Shown in pieces: positions 27,205 through 36,007 of a stretch of DNA of 64,000 bases. The position numbers were made by a program, and so were the translations under genes. Numbering within the stretch: the stretch's first letter is position 1; the number at the start of each line of letters is the position of its first letter. Source of the DNA: Saprospiraceae bacterium (GTDB taxonomy: Bacteria; Bacteroidota; Bacteroidia; Chitinophagales; Saprospiraceae); NCBI GenBank assembly GCA_022844565.1, contig JALHLK010000022.1:1-64000 (forward strand), read 5' to 3'. The notes beneath the pieces are model-generated. The model saw only the letters and a list, made by a program, of their open reading frames with translations, was not told the DNA's origin and ran no database searches.

Positions 27205-27295
27205 TATTTTCGATTATTTATTTTTTTGTGAGTGATAATGTTTTTATAACTGATTTAGTTCTAATTTATTGAATATTTTTGAACTATTTCTATAT

Positions 27296-28459
27296 TTATA
27301 TTTTAGAAATAGCATATTCGATGTCAGCAATAATATCATCTATGTGTTCTAAACCCGTCGATATTCTGATCAAGCTTTTTGTTATCCCGACGTCTAATCT
27401 TTGTTGTTCTGTAAGTTTTGAATGGGTAGATGACGCTGGATGAGTGATGATTGATCTCGTATCGCCAAGATTAGGTGATATAGAAAATAAATTGGTATTG
27501 TCTATCAGTTTTACCGCTTCGGCATAATCTCCTACTACTTCAAATGCTACAATACCGCCCCCGGCTTTCATTTGTTTTTGAGCTACGTTTTTTTGCTTGT
27601 GTGAGTCTAAAAACGGGTAGTTTACGCGCTTTATTTTAGGTTGGGTTTCTAACCATTGAGCAAGACTTAATGCATTGTTACAATGTCGATCCATTCTTAC
27701 TGCCAAAGTTTCAAGACTTTTTGACAATACCCAAGCATTAAAAGGAGCCAAGGTAGGTCCAGCATTGCGCATAAATGGTTCTATTTTTGACATATGTTCC
27801 TTACTACCTGCTATCACTCCACCCATCACCCGACCTTGACCGTCGATGTATTTTGTTGCACTATGTATGACGATATCTATGCCCCATTTGATAGGTTGTT
27901 GTATATAAGGCGTAGCAAAACAGTTGTCTACAACAGAAAGAATGTTATTTGACTTAAAAACAGTGGATAAACTTTCTAAATCAAAAACCTCTAATCCAGG
28001 ATTGGAGGGAGTCTCTAAATAGGCTAATTTTGTATTTGGTTTGATGGCTTTTTCCCACTCCGTTGCCTCCGTACTATTGACCAATGTCCATGTCACACCC
28101 CATTTTTGGAAGTAGTTTTCCATCAGCTTAATCGTAGAGCCAAATACTGCTTGAGACATCAACACATGATCTCCACTAGATAAGAAACACGCAAATGTGG
28201 TAAATATCGCTGACATACCCGAAGCAGTAGCCCTCGCATCTTCAGCACCTTCGAGCAAAGTTATCTTTTCTTCAAATTCCTTTACGGAAGGATTAGAGTA
28301 TCTACTATACACATTTCCAGATTGTTCTTCGGCAAATACTGCACGCATGTGTTCTGCATCATCAAAGACAAAACTAGATGTTGTAAAGATTGGTGTACTA
28401 TGTTCTTTGTGTTGTGATCGTTCAGTTTGCTTTCGAATAGCAATGGTTTCAAATTTCAC
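27296..28459 (-). CDS. metZ: O-succinylhomoserine sulfhydrylase-type PLP enzyme
   Basis: A cytoplasmic Cys/Met metabolism PLP enzyme; the closest type is O-succinylhomoserine sulfhydrylase, which makes homocysteine from sulfide. YSRYSNPSVKEFEEKI near residue 52, ATASGMSAIF near 78, NPGLEV in the PLP region, VVDNCFATPYIQQP near 175 and the Schiff-base Lys in HSATKYIDGQGRVMGG near 197 are visible. Cystathionine gamma-synthase or lyase remain possible since they share all these motifs. 387 residues. OsmC follows 28 bp upstream in the same direction. Confidence 0.85.
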   Translation of the reverse strand: MKFETIAIRKQTERSQHKEHSTPIFTTSSFVFDDAEHMRAVFAEEQSGNVYSRYSNPSVKEFEEKITLLEGAEDARATASGMSAIFTTFACFLSSGDHVLMSQAVFGSTIKLMENYFQKWGVTWTLVNSTEATEWEKAIKPNTKLAYLETPSNPGLEVFDLESLSTVFKSNNILSVVDNCFATPYIQQPIKWGIDIVIHSATKYIDGQGRVMGGVIAGSKEHMSKIEPFMRNAGPTLAPFNAWVLSKSLETLAVRMDRHCNNALSLAQWLETQPKIKRVNYPFLDSHKQKNVAQKQMKAGGGIVAFEVVGDYAEAVKLIDNTNLFSISPNLGDTRSIITHPASSTHSKLTEQQRLDVGITKSLIRISTGLEHIDDIIADIEYAISKI

Positions 28460-28487
28460 AAATCAATATTTAATGCTGTTTATTAAT

Positions 28488-28895
28488 TTATTCTACCTCT
28501 TTAATGTCAAAAGAATAGGTAACTTCTGCTGTCTTTTCAAGCATAGTAAGTACGGAGCAATATTTTTTTACACTTTTATCGACGGCCTCCTCGACTTTTT
28601 TTTCTTTAAGATCATGACCATAAATTGTATAGTGCAAATGTATTTTTGTAAAGACTGCTGGAACTTGATCCTCTGCTCTTTTACCTTCTACTTCCACTTT
28701 TACGTCGGTAAAATCTTGTCTCATTTTGCGGAGAATGAGGTCGATGTCTATGCTGCTACATGCTGCTCCTGCAATAAGAACAGATTCCATAGGTCCAACA
28801 CCTTCTTTTTCACCTGATAGATGTATGGTTTGGCCCCTTTCGTTGGTACCGATGTAGTTTTTTTGGCCGTTGATGGATGAGAGTGTAACTTTCAA
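28488..28895 (-). CDS. OsmC family peroxide-reductase-like protein
   Basis: A 135-residue OsmC/Ohr-fold protein. The two redox cysteines are Cys46 in GAACSSIDIDLILRKMRQ and Cys112 in KKYCSVLTML, spaced as in peroxiredoxin-like OsmC proteins that reduce organic hydroperoxides. It is the first gene of a minus-strand pair with the sulfhydrylase and has a -7 box directly before the start. Confidence 0.88.
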   Translation of the reverse strand: MKVTLSSINGQKNYIGTNERGQTIHLSGEKEGVGPMESVLIAGAACSSIDIDLILRKMRQDFTDVKVEVEGKRAEDQVPAVFTKIHLHYTIYGHDLKEKKVEEAVDKSVKKYCSVLTMLEKTAEVTYSFDIKEVE

Positions 28896-28921
28896 AGTAT
28901 TAAAGATTTTAATTCGAATTG

Positions 28922-28929
28922 CAAAGTTA
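28922..28929 (-). promoter_or_regulatory. -7 promoter box (TAACTTTG) for osmC-metZ
   Basis: Exact TAnnTTTG match on the minus strand, 26 bp before the ATG of the OsmC gene. Confidence 0.5.
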
Positions 28930-28976
28930 TGAATTTATTTTAATTAATCAGTTTCATAATATTTTATGTGTGTCTA

Positions 28977-29120
28977 AAAGGAGCCATAGGCCATGTTTTA
29001 AAATGTTTTTGATTGGTTTTCTCTTTTAACCCGAATTCCGCATTAGATTTTCATGTAGTTCATTTCTAATGCTGAATTCGGGTTTAAGGGAGTTAGTGGG
29101 TAAAATCAGAAACATTTTGT
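28977..29120. repeat. Composite hairpin repeat interrupted by a palindromic insertion
   Basis: The same 65-bp repeat family as at 1442 and 10369, with the 5' extension AAAAGGAGCCATAGGCCAT seen at 10345. It is split near its middle at TTAA: the left half runs to 29029 and the right half (AAGGGAGTTAGTGGG...) resumes at about 29086. Lies between divergent genes. Confidence 0.82.
29030..29083. mobile_element. Small palindromic (MITE-like) insertion in a hairpin repeat
   Basis: A 54-bp near-perfect palindrome (CCCGAATTCCGCATTAGA ... CTAATGCTGAATTCGGG) flanked on both sides by TTAA, consistent with TTAA target duplication. Its ends resemble those of the 180-bp element at 13522-13705. Confidence 0.7.
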
Positions 29121-29174
29121 GCAATAAGTTAAACACACTATTTTATCGGAAAGTCTAGCAAGGAATTTATATGT

Positions 29175-29209
29175 TTGAAACAAAATATTAACTTTCCTTG
29201 TATATTTGA
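29175..29209 (+). promoter_or_regulatory. Promoter for the CotH gene
   Basis: A -33 TTTG at 29175-29178 and a -7 TATATTTG at 29202-29209 are separated by 23 bp, within the range described for Bacteroidota. Confidence 0.6.
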
Positions 29210-29234
29210 TCAAATTTAAAAAATTACTACTAGA

Positions 29235-30698
29235 ATGTCATCAAAAACTACATGTTTTTCTCTTGCTTTTATTTGTTTCATTTTGCTAATTTTTTCTTGT
29301 AAAAAGGATTCAAATAATGTTGATCCAGACAATAATCCGCCTGTAGGAAAATTTGCTGAAGACATCGGAACAAGTTCAATACCTTATATCATCATAGATA
29401 CCAAAGGCATTTCTATCAATTATGAGCCTAAATCAAAAGCAACCCTCGAAATTTTTGAGAAAGGAAAAGCTAATCAAAAATACAATATAGGTATAGAATA
29501 TAGAGGTAAAACATCTTTTAGGATCTCTGACAAAAAGCCATTTGGCTTCGAAATTTGGGACAACTCAGGTCAAGACATCAATGCATCATTATTTGGCATG
29601 CCTGAAGAATCAGATTGGATTCTGAATAATCATGTAGTCAACTTAAGAGAGAGATATATTTGGGATAGAACTTTGATGTTCAATTTTATAGGTTATGAAA
29701 TATCGCGATCTATTGGTGTTTATGCAGCTCGTTGTAAATTTGTAGAATTGCAAATAGATAACAACTATCAAGGGGTATACGTTTTTATGGAACGCCTCAA
29801 GAGGGATAAAAATCGCATAAATATCAAGAGCTTAGACAAGGCTTCAACAGATATTACGGGGGGCTACATCATTAAAATTGATAAAATGTCTGCACCTCCT
29901 GAAGCTGTAGGTAAGCCATTAAGTTATTTTATTGATAATTGGGCTGATGATGCACGATATACTTCACAAAATAGCTTTAGGAGCAGATACGATATAAATG
30001 GTAACACATTATCTTCACCTCCTTTTGGCCCACCTTATCATGCCAATAAGTATCTCGAAACTTATTTTAACTATGATTATCCAAAACCAGAAGATATAAC
30101 TCCACAACAAAAATCCTATATACAAAATTATATCGATCAATTCGAAACTGCATTAATAAATGATGATGTTGAGAAGGGTAAAAGAACCTATCAAAACTTT
30201 ATCGAAACCAGTTCTTTTGTAGATTATTTTTTATTAAATGAATTATTTAGGAATGTTGATGCATTCAGATTAAGTACTTTTATCACAAAAGATCAAGGAG
30301 GTAAATTAAAAATGGGTCCAATTTGGGATCTCAATATCGGGTTTGATGAAGGAGGAAGAATACCCATGAATGATTGGATCATCAATTACAATAAGTATGT
30401 ACAGAGAGATGCCTGGATGATGCCTTTTTGGTGGAATAAACTGCTGAAAGATCCGGTTTTTAAAGCAGAAATTAAGGTACGATGGACCACACTAAGATCT
30501 AGAGAATTGTCTACAGGCACGATGCACAAATTGGTAGACGACAATGCAAATTACCTAAAATCTAACGGAGCCGTGACAAGAAACTATAAAAAGTGGGATG
30601 TTGGTATAGGAGTCAATTACGATGTAAGTGTCAATAATCTAAAAAATTTCTTGAGAGATAGGGCAGCTTGGATGGACGCTCAGATAGCTAGCTTTTAA
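29235..30698 (+). CDS. CotH kinase family lipoprotein
   Basis: A 487-residue lipoprotein (lipobox ending IFSC at residue 22, then KKDSNN). The CotH protein-kinase-like fold is recognised by EYRGKTSFRISDKKPFGFE near residue 95, LRERYIWDRTLMFNFIGYEISR near 140, VYVFMERLKRDKNRINI near 180 and the catalytic block NVDAFRLSTF then GPIWDLNIGFDEGG near 345-375. CotH proteins phosphorylate proteins on the cell surface; in Bacteroidota they often travel with secreted adhesins, and here a T9SS adhesin follows on the same strand, though a 578-bp repeat-filled gap separates them. Confidence 0.88.
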   Translation: MSSKTTCFSLAFICFILLIFSCKKDSNNVDPDNNPPVGKFAEDIGTSSIPYIIIDTKGISINYEPKSKATLEIFEKGKANQKYNIGIEYRGKTSFRISDKKPFGFEIWDNSGQDINASLFGMPEESDWILNNHVVNLRERYIWDRTLMFNFIGYEISRSIGVYAARCKFVELQIDNNYQGVYVFMERLKRDKNRINIKSLDKASTDITGGYIIKIDKMSAPPEAVGKPLSYFIDNWADDARYTSQNSFRSRYDINGNTLSSPPFGPPYHANKYLETYFNYDYPKPEDITPQQKSYIQNYIDQFETALINDDVEKGKRTYQNFIETSSFVDYFLLNELFRNVDAFRLSTFITKDQGGKLKMGPIWDLNIGFDEGGRIPMNDWIINYNKYVQRDAWMMPFWWNKLLKDPVFKAEIKVRWTTLRSRELSTGTMHKLVDDNANYLKSNGAVTRNYKKWDVGIGVNYDVSVNNLKNFLRDRAAWMDAQIASF

Positions 30699-31015
30699 TT
30701 CTCTTAACTTCCCATAACCTCCCTTAACCTTTTTAACATTCGGACAAACTGGTTGAGAAGGTTAAGTTTTCAAGTTAAGAAAGGTTAAGTTTTTACACTT
30801 CTGATCACACTTAACCTCTCTTATCCACCCTTAACCTTTTTAACATCCGGACAAACTGGTTGAGAAGGTTAAGTTTTCAAGTTAAGAAAGGTTAAGTTTT
30901 TACACTTCTGATCACACTTAACCTCCTTAACCTCCCTTAACCTCCCTTAACCACCCTTAACCACCCTTAACCTCCCTTAACCAACCTTAACCTCTCTTAA
31001 TCCTATTAACTTCCT
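30699..31015. repeat. 107-bp tandem duplication within a 10-bp CTTAACC array
   Basis: A 107-bp unit occurs twice (30721-30827 and 30828-30934, nearly identical; the words CGGACAAACTGG and CACTTCTGATCACAC repeat). It is followed by about eight copies of a 10-bp word close to CTTAACCTCC, up to about 31015. Each 107-bp unit also contains GGTTAAG, the reverse complement of CTTAACC, so long hairpins can form. The gap to the next gene then holds promoter boxes. Confidence 0.9.
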
Positions 31016-31109
31016 TTAATCTTAAAAGACAAAATCAATTACTGACATAATCAGTAAAAACACCTAGCCAAATGTTAAATAATCAAATTTCTAATAATTC
31101 TTTGCAACA

Positions 31110-31144
31110 TTTGCTCGTATAAAGAATATCTAAAAGTAACTTTG
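31110..31144 (+). promoter_or_regulatory. Promoter upstream of the T9SS adhesin
   Basis: TTTG at 31110-31113 and TAACTTTG at 31137-31144, 23 bp apart. A TACGTTTG at 31151-31158 is a second possible -7 box. Confidence 0.55.
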
Positions 31145-31248
31145 CGGCAATACGTTTGCAGGTCTAGTCGTTATTAAAATTAATTAAGTTTCAACTTCAA
31201 ATTTACCAAAAATTAAACTTATTCATTTTAGATAAATAATAATTGTAA

Positions 31249-31256
31249 TACATTTG
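31249..31256 (+). promoter_or_regulatory. Second -7 box (TACATTTG) just before the adhesin start
   Basis: Exact TAnnTTTG match 20 bp before the ATG at 31277; could start a short-leader transcript. No TTTG at the right distance upstream. Confidence 0.4.
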
Positions 31257-31276
31257 CAGCTTATTTTAAAGGGTCT

Positions 31277-34200
31277 ATGAAATTTATGTGGGAAAGTATG
31301 ACGAAAAGTCGATTGATAAGTAGTGCTAGAAGAATTATTGGTTTATTCTTTATTTTTGTTTTCGTACAGACGACTTACGGTCAAGGAGTAACGATAAGAA
31401 CGGATTGTGTCAATAACCCAATGCAACGACAAGAAGGTAGCAGAATTTGTATACCATTTATAGTTGATGGATTTACTGGAGTACCAGCCATTCAACTGTC
31501 TTTTACATACAATAACCTAATTTTTAAGCCAGATACAGTTATTGCTCCAGCTAAGAACTTACTCGATATTGGCCCAGGATTCTTCAATCTGAGTGAACCA
31601 GGAATCATAACATTGCTTGCAATTACCAACAATGCTGTCACCTACAATGACGGTGACACCTTATTTGTATTATGTGGAACTTTTATTGGCAAACCAGGCA
31701 ATGTACTAAATATCCAACCCGATGTAAGTAGGATAGACATTATACCCAAAGATATTAAAGATGTAAAAATAGATTTATGTCCTATTGAAATTTCACCAAT
31801 TAATAATCGATTAACTCCAATCATAAAAAGATGTGGGACGTCAAGAGTGGGAGCAAATGATGGTACGATGAATATAAAAGCTGCTGGAGGGCGAGGACCT
31901 TATAATTTTCTTGTTACTTTAGCTGGAAATACGGTAGCCCAAGGAGTTATTACATCAGATACGACCTTAACGTCCCTTACTGCAGGTATTTATACAATTT
32001 CTTTAACTGATGCCAACGGTACAAATACTGTAGAAACGATAAGAGTTGGTGACAATGATAATATAAAATTAAGAAATTTTACTTTTGGCCCTTCTGCAAA
32101 TGGAGTTTTAAATCCTTTGTGTAGCCTCGGTGTAGAAGGTACCCGTCATCAAACAGGTAGAATTTCTGTGATGTCTACTGTGGGTGATTATAGCTATAGT
32201 TGGAGTAATAATAGTTATAATTATGGTTCGGCAAGTACTCAATCTAGCTTGGAAGTTGGAAAATACACTTTGACCATTACAGATGATAATACGGGGTGTT
32301 CAATTGATACTACATTTACACTTACCGCTCCAAAATTTGAGGTTTCTTATAATGTCGTTGATAAATTTACTTGCTACGACATGGGTGTTACAGGAAGTAT
32401 GAAATTGTTACCAATTGGAGGTACGGGATCTCAATATAGTTATAGGATTACCACTGACAGACCAGGTGCAAGAAGAACTTTAGCAAATGATGGCATATTA
32501 CCTATTGGAACTGATATTCGTCAAATTTCGGTTTTTGACGCCAACTTCTGTGAGTTGAAAATAGATTTAAGAAATGAAAGGGGTGAATTATTACTTCCCA
32601 GAGATACCTATGCGTTAAGTCAAGACTCCTTATTACTTCCGTGTTTTGATAACATCGATACGACTTATAATTTAAGAGTAATTAATACAACAGGCCCAAG
32701 ACAAGATTTGCGAATATACTCAATTACAAATCTTACAACTAATAGAATTGATGCTTTATCTATTCCCCGCCCATCCACTGACCCTAGAAAGTTTGAAGTT
32801 GGTAGGTACAAAATTGCAACTGCAACTTTTGATCAAACATGTCGTGACACCTTCGACTTGGAAGTAATCCGGCCTACAAAAATCATCCACTCTGTTGCAG
32901 TGAGCCAACCAACATGTTCTGACACCATTGGTTCAATAAACATCACATCTTCAGGTGGTACACCTCCATTCACCTACTCATGGGCCCATAATAGTAGCTT
33001 TCGAGCCTCTAGACTTGATAGTGTAGCTCGAGGTACTTATAGAGTTAGGGTTATAGATGCAAACAATTGTGCGGCATTTGATACTTCCATTACCATTATC
33101 CCATCAACTATCGTAAAATTAGATTCAGTTGTAGTAAGAAAGGATATATTGTGTGGGCAACCCGGTACGATCGGTGCATTTTCTTCAGACCCAAATACCA
33201 CTTTTACTTGGAGTAATGGTCAAACAACTCAACTGATTAATCCAACCGTCCCAGGATTTTATACGGTTACCGCTAAAACTGGATCTTGCGAAATAAGTGA
33301 CTCTGTAGAAATCAAGGAATTATCCAAAATAAACATTGTTCTTACAAATATAGTAGATGCACTATGCAGCACCGGACCAAACCGAAATTCAGGTAGTGTT
33401 CAGCTCGGCAACGTAACTGGAGCTGTAGGGGCATTTACTAGGGGATGGTTTAAAGAAGGCCAGCAAGCCGAAGTTGCTTTAAATGTGAATAGTATAAATA
33501 ATCTCAGTGCAGGCAATTATCGACTAAAGATTACAGATGCGTCTGGCTGTGTAAAAGAAGAAAATTTTTCCATTGGCTCTACTGTTGATACGGTATTCGT
33601 AGCCTTAGATCGCGCAAGTATTACAACGATACAGTGCAAAGGTAGGAGTAATGGACAAGCTGTCGCAACGGCTAATGGAGGAAATAATAGTAATTATGCT
33701 ATACGTTGGTCTACAGGTCAGATCGGTCAAAGGGTCACAAATCTAGCTGCGGGTAGAAATTGGGTTGTTGCTAGCAATCAAGGCTGTTTTTCCGACACTA
33801 CTTTTTTTAGTGTGGTTGAAGCTGATACGGTCGAGGTATTAAAAAATATTGTAAATCCCTCATGTAGAGAGGCACCTGATGGTAAAGGGACTATAGAAAT
33901 CGTTGGAAAACAAGGCAATTATGAAATAATTTGGCCATCGATCAATAAAAGAGGCCCTTCTTTTGACTCACTTAGAATTGGTTCATATCCAGTGGCGATT
34001 AGGAATATTGCGGATCCTACATGTGTAATTTTTGATACGATCAATGTAATACAGTCGGGAATTTTCCGCATAGCAATAGATTCGGCATTGACCAGTTTAT
34101 CAGGTTGTAATTCAGGTCTTCCTTCAGGTCAAGTTACCTTGAAATTAGATCGAGGTACCGGCCCTGTAAATTATACACTCAATGGAAATAATTTATTAGG

Positions 34201-35104
34201 TGGTGTAGCAAGAGGTTTAGCAGGTGGTACGTATAATTTTATAGGAACAAATGCTAAGGGATGTATCGATACTATAAAATCATTCACGCTTGTTCAAAAT
34301 GAACCTGTTAGCGCACAATTTGCTAAAATAGACAGCATACTTTGTAACGGGGGCAAAACATGTATTAGATTGAATAATGCTAGAGGCGGATCGGGTCGTG
34401 GTTATACCTATGCCGTCAACTTTAGTAGGAACATTCCATTAGATTCTTGTTTCGAAGTATTTAGTGGACGATATAAAATCAATGTCTTTGACTCAGATGG
34501 ATGCAGTAGGGAGTTAGATTTAACCATAGGTCAACCTGAGAAATTTGAGATAGATCTTGATGACGAAATCGTTTATCAATTGGGAGGTGCGAAACCAACC
34601 ATAGATATCAAGTCAAGTATTGGTTCAAATATTATTAAAGTAAATTGGTCAAATCCAGACTTAATAGATTGCAAGAGCGAAAACTGCCAACAAGTTCAAA
34701 TTAAAGAATATACAACTGTAGAATTACTCGCAGACGCCGTCAATCAGAATGGATGTATTGCCCGAGGCAGAATCAAGTTAATATTGAATGAAAGAGAAAA
34801 TGTATTTGTTCCTTCTGTCTTAAAACCAGATAATCAAGTTGTAGATTTTGAAAATGCTAGATGGAAAATAACAATCGGAGAAGGTATCGAAGCTATTAAA
34901 ACACTAAAAATACTCGATAGGTGGGGTAACATCGTCCACATGGCTGAGAATATAAATAATGATTACGAAGGTTGGGATGGTCGTTGGAATGGTCAAGAAT
35001 TACCTCCTGGTGTTTATGCTTATGTCGCAGAAATTCAATTTGTACCTGTAAATGACATATCTAAAAGTAAAGTTTATTCAGGCTCTATTACGTTGCTAAA
35101 ATAG
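31277..35104 (+). CDS. Large T9SS-secreted adhesin-like protein with SprB-type repeats
   Basis: A 1275-residue exported protein. After a signal peptide (cleavage near TTYGQGV) there is an N-terminal cohesin-like beta domain (about 35-165), then a long series of SprB-type repeats of roughly 80 residues, recognisable by GGTPPFTYSWAH and ARGTYRVRVIDANNC-like elements with paired cysteines. The C terminus (VLKPDNQVVDF ... LKILDRWGNIVH ... WDGRWNGQELPPGVYAYVAEI) is the gliding-motility-associated, type B sorting domain of type IX secretion. It is probably a surface adhesin. A second in-frame ATG at 31298 (MTKSRLISS) would also precede a signal peptide. Confidence 0.88.
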   Translation: MKFMWESMTKSRLISSARRIIGLFFIFVFVQTTYGQGVTIRTDCVNNPMQRQEGSRICIPFIVDGFTGVPAIQLSFTYNNLIFKPDTVIAPAKNLLDIGPGFFNLSEPGIITLLAITNNAVTYNDGDTLFVLCGTFIGKPGNVLNIQPDVSRIDIIPKDIKDVKIDLCPIEISPINNRLTPIIKRCGTSRVGANDGTMNIKAAGGRGPYNFLVTLAGNTVAQGVITSDTTLTSLTAGIYTISLTDANGTNTVETIRVGDNDNIKLRNFTFGPSANGVLNPLCSLGVEGTRHQTGRISVMSTVGDYSYSWSNNSYNYGSASTQSSLEVGKYTLTITDDNTGCSIDTTFTLTAPKFEVSYNVVDKFTCYDMGVTGSMKLLPIGGTGSQYSYRITTDRPGARRTLANDGILPIGTDIRQISVFDANFCELKIDLRNERGELLLPRDTYALSQDSLLLPCFDNIDTTYNLRVINTTGPRQDLRIYSITNLTTNRIDALSIPRPSTDPRKFEVGRYKIATATFDQTCRDTFDLEVIRPTKIIHSVAVSQPTCSDTIGSINITSSGGTPPFTYSWAHNSSFRASRLDSVARGTYRVRVIDANNCAAFDTSITIIPSTIVKLDSVVVRKDILCGQPGTIGAFSSDPNTTFTWSNGQTTQLINPTVPGFYTVTAKTGSCEISDSVEIKELSKINIVLTNIVDALCSTGPNRNSGSVQLGNVTGAVGAFTRGWFKEGQQAEVALNVNSINNLSAGNYRLKITDASGCVKEENFSIGSTVDTVFVALDRASITTIQCKGRSNGQAVATANGGNNSNYAIRWSTGQIGQRVTNLAAGRNWVVASNQGCFSDTTFFSVVEADTVEVLKNIVNPSCREAPDGKGTIEIVGKQGNYEIIWPSINKRGPSFDSLRIGSYPVAIRNIADPTCVIFDTINVIQSGIFRIAIDSALTSLSGCNSGLPSGQVTLKLDRGTGPVNYTLNGNNLLGGVARGLAGGTYNFIGTNAKGCIDTIKSFTLVQNEPVSAQFAKIDSILCNGGKTCIRLNNARGGSGRGYTYAVNFSRNIPLDSCFEVFSGRYKINVFDSDGCSRELDLTIGQPEKFEIDLDDEIVYQLGGAKPTIDIKSSIGSNIIKVNWSNPDLIDCKSENCQQVQIKEYTTVELLADAVNQNGCIARGRIKLILNERENVFVPSVLKPDNQVVDFENARWKITIGEGIEAIKTLKILDRWGNIVHMAENINNDYEGWDGRWNGQELPPGVYAYVAEIQFVPVNDISKSKVYSGSITLLK

Positions 35105-35181
35105 ATTGATAATTCATAAATGTTTTCACTGATTAGATAATTTTAATTAGATCTTTTAGCTCGCTCGCTGAAGACTACCCA

Positions 35182-35892
35182 TTACATGCTTCTTACTATT
35201 CCTATCAAAATTGTGAATACAAATAATAGAACAAAAAATATCAGAACAGAACTTATTGATAAAATAGTTGCATCTAAATCTTTTTCCTTTTTTTTAAAAA
35301 TTTGATAAAGCATCCAAGATGTTAAGATATAAACTACAGGATTATAAAATAAAGGTGTCCTTAAGGAATAATATCCTATTAGTGCAATTAAAGTCGTCTG
35401 TCCAATAATAAAGGAATTTATTGCTAAATGCTCAGCAAAACTAAATTTTTTATAACAAAGTTTAGTAGCAAAACTCAACCACAAAACAGAGAGAATCCAA
35501 AAATATTTGAAATAACTTTCTATAAATTTACCTGCTTCAAATCCAACTGAATAAACCTTATTAGATTTCATTTTTTCGATCGTATTAGGATCCACTACCT
35601 TATCTACATGAAGAAAGGATTCACCGATAAGGTAAAAAGTAATACAGATTAGAAGGAAAGAAATGGGATTAAAAATGTTTTTTCTTTTGCCATTTAAGTA
35701 GTCGTTGACAATTCTTTTTGGGTCAAGCAATAAATTTTTAAGATTAAAAAGTAAGCCCTTATCCATATTGGTAATCCTAGAAAATCCTTCAGCAAAAATT
35801 GAGCTGAAAGTAATTTTGGGCACGTCTACTTTCTCCCCACATTCTGGGCAAAATTTATGGTTGTGTTCATTTTTACAATTTATACAAATCAT
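35182..35892 (-). CDS. DUF3667 family membrane protein
   Basis: A 236-residue protein beginning with a zinc-ribbon-like MICINCKNEHNHKFCPEC (two CxxC pairs), then KITFSSIFAEGFSRITNMDKGLL, typical of DUF3667, and four or five hydrophobic segments from about residue 80. Function unknown. Monocistronic, convergent with the adhesin gene; a TACATTTG -7 box lies upstream. Confidence 0.87.
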   Translation of the reverse strand: MICINCKNEHNHKFCPECGEKVDVPKITFSSIFAEGFSRITNMDKGLLFNLKNLLLDPKRIVNDYLNGKRKNIFNPISFLLICITFYLIGESFLHVDKVVDPNTIEKMKSNKVYSVGFEAGKFIESYFKYFWILSVLWLSFATKLCYKKFSFAEHLAINSFIIGQTTLIALIGYYSLRTPLFYNPVVYILTSWMLYQIFKKKEKDLDATILSISSVLIFFVLLFVFTILIGIVRSM

Positions 35893-35938
35893 CTTTTTTC
35901 ATTATAAAAGCTAACAATTTACTCCGCCAATACAACGG

Positions 35939-35946
35939 CAAATGTA
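35939..35946 (-). promoter_or_regulatory. -7 promoter box (TACATTTG) for the DUF3667 gene
   Basis: Exact TAnnTTTG match on the minus strand, 46 bp before the ATG. Confidence 0.45.
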
Positions 35947-36007
35947 AACCATAGTCATTAAATATGTATGAAAAAATCTAACTTAAAAAAGAAACAGTAT
36001 TCAAGCC

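Noticed and set aside
28197-28817. 206-residue plus-strand frame opposite the metZ and OsmC genes
   Set aside because: It lies antisense to two recognisable genes and has no domain; a shadow frame.
30699-31015. CRISPR array
   Set aside because: The units are 10 bp or one 107-bp duplication, without unique spacers and without cas genes.
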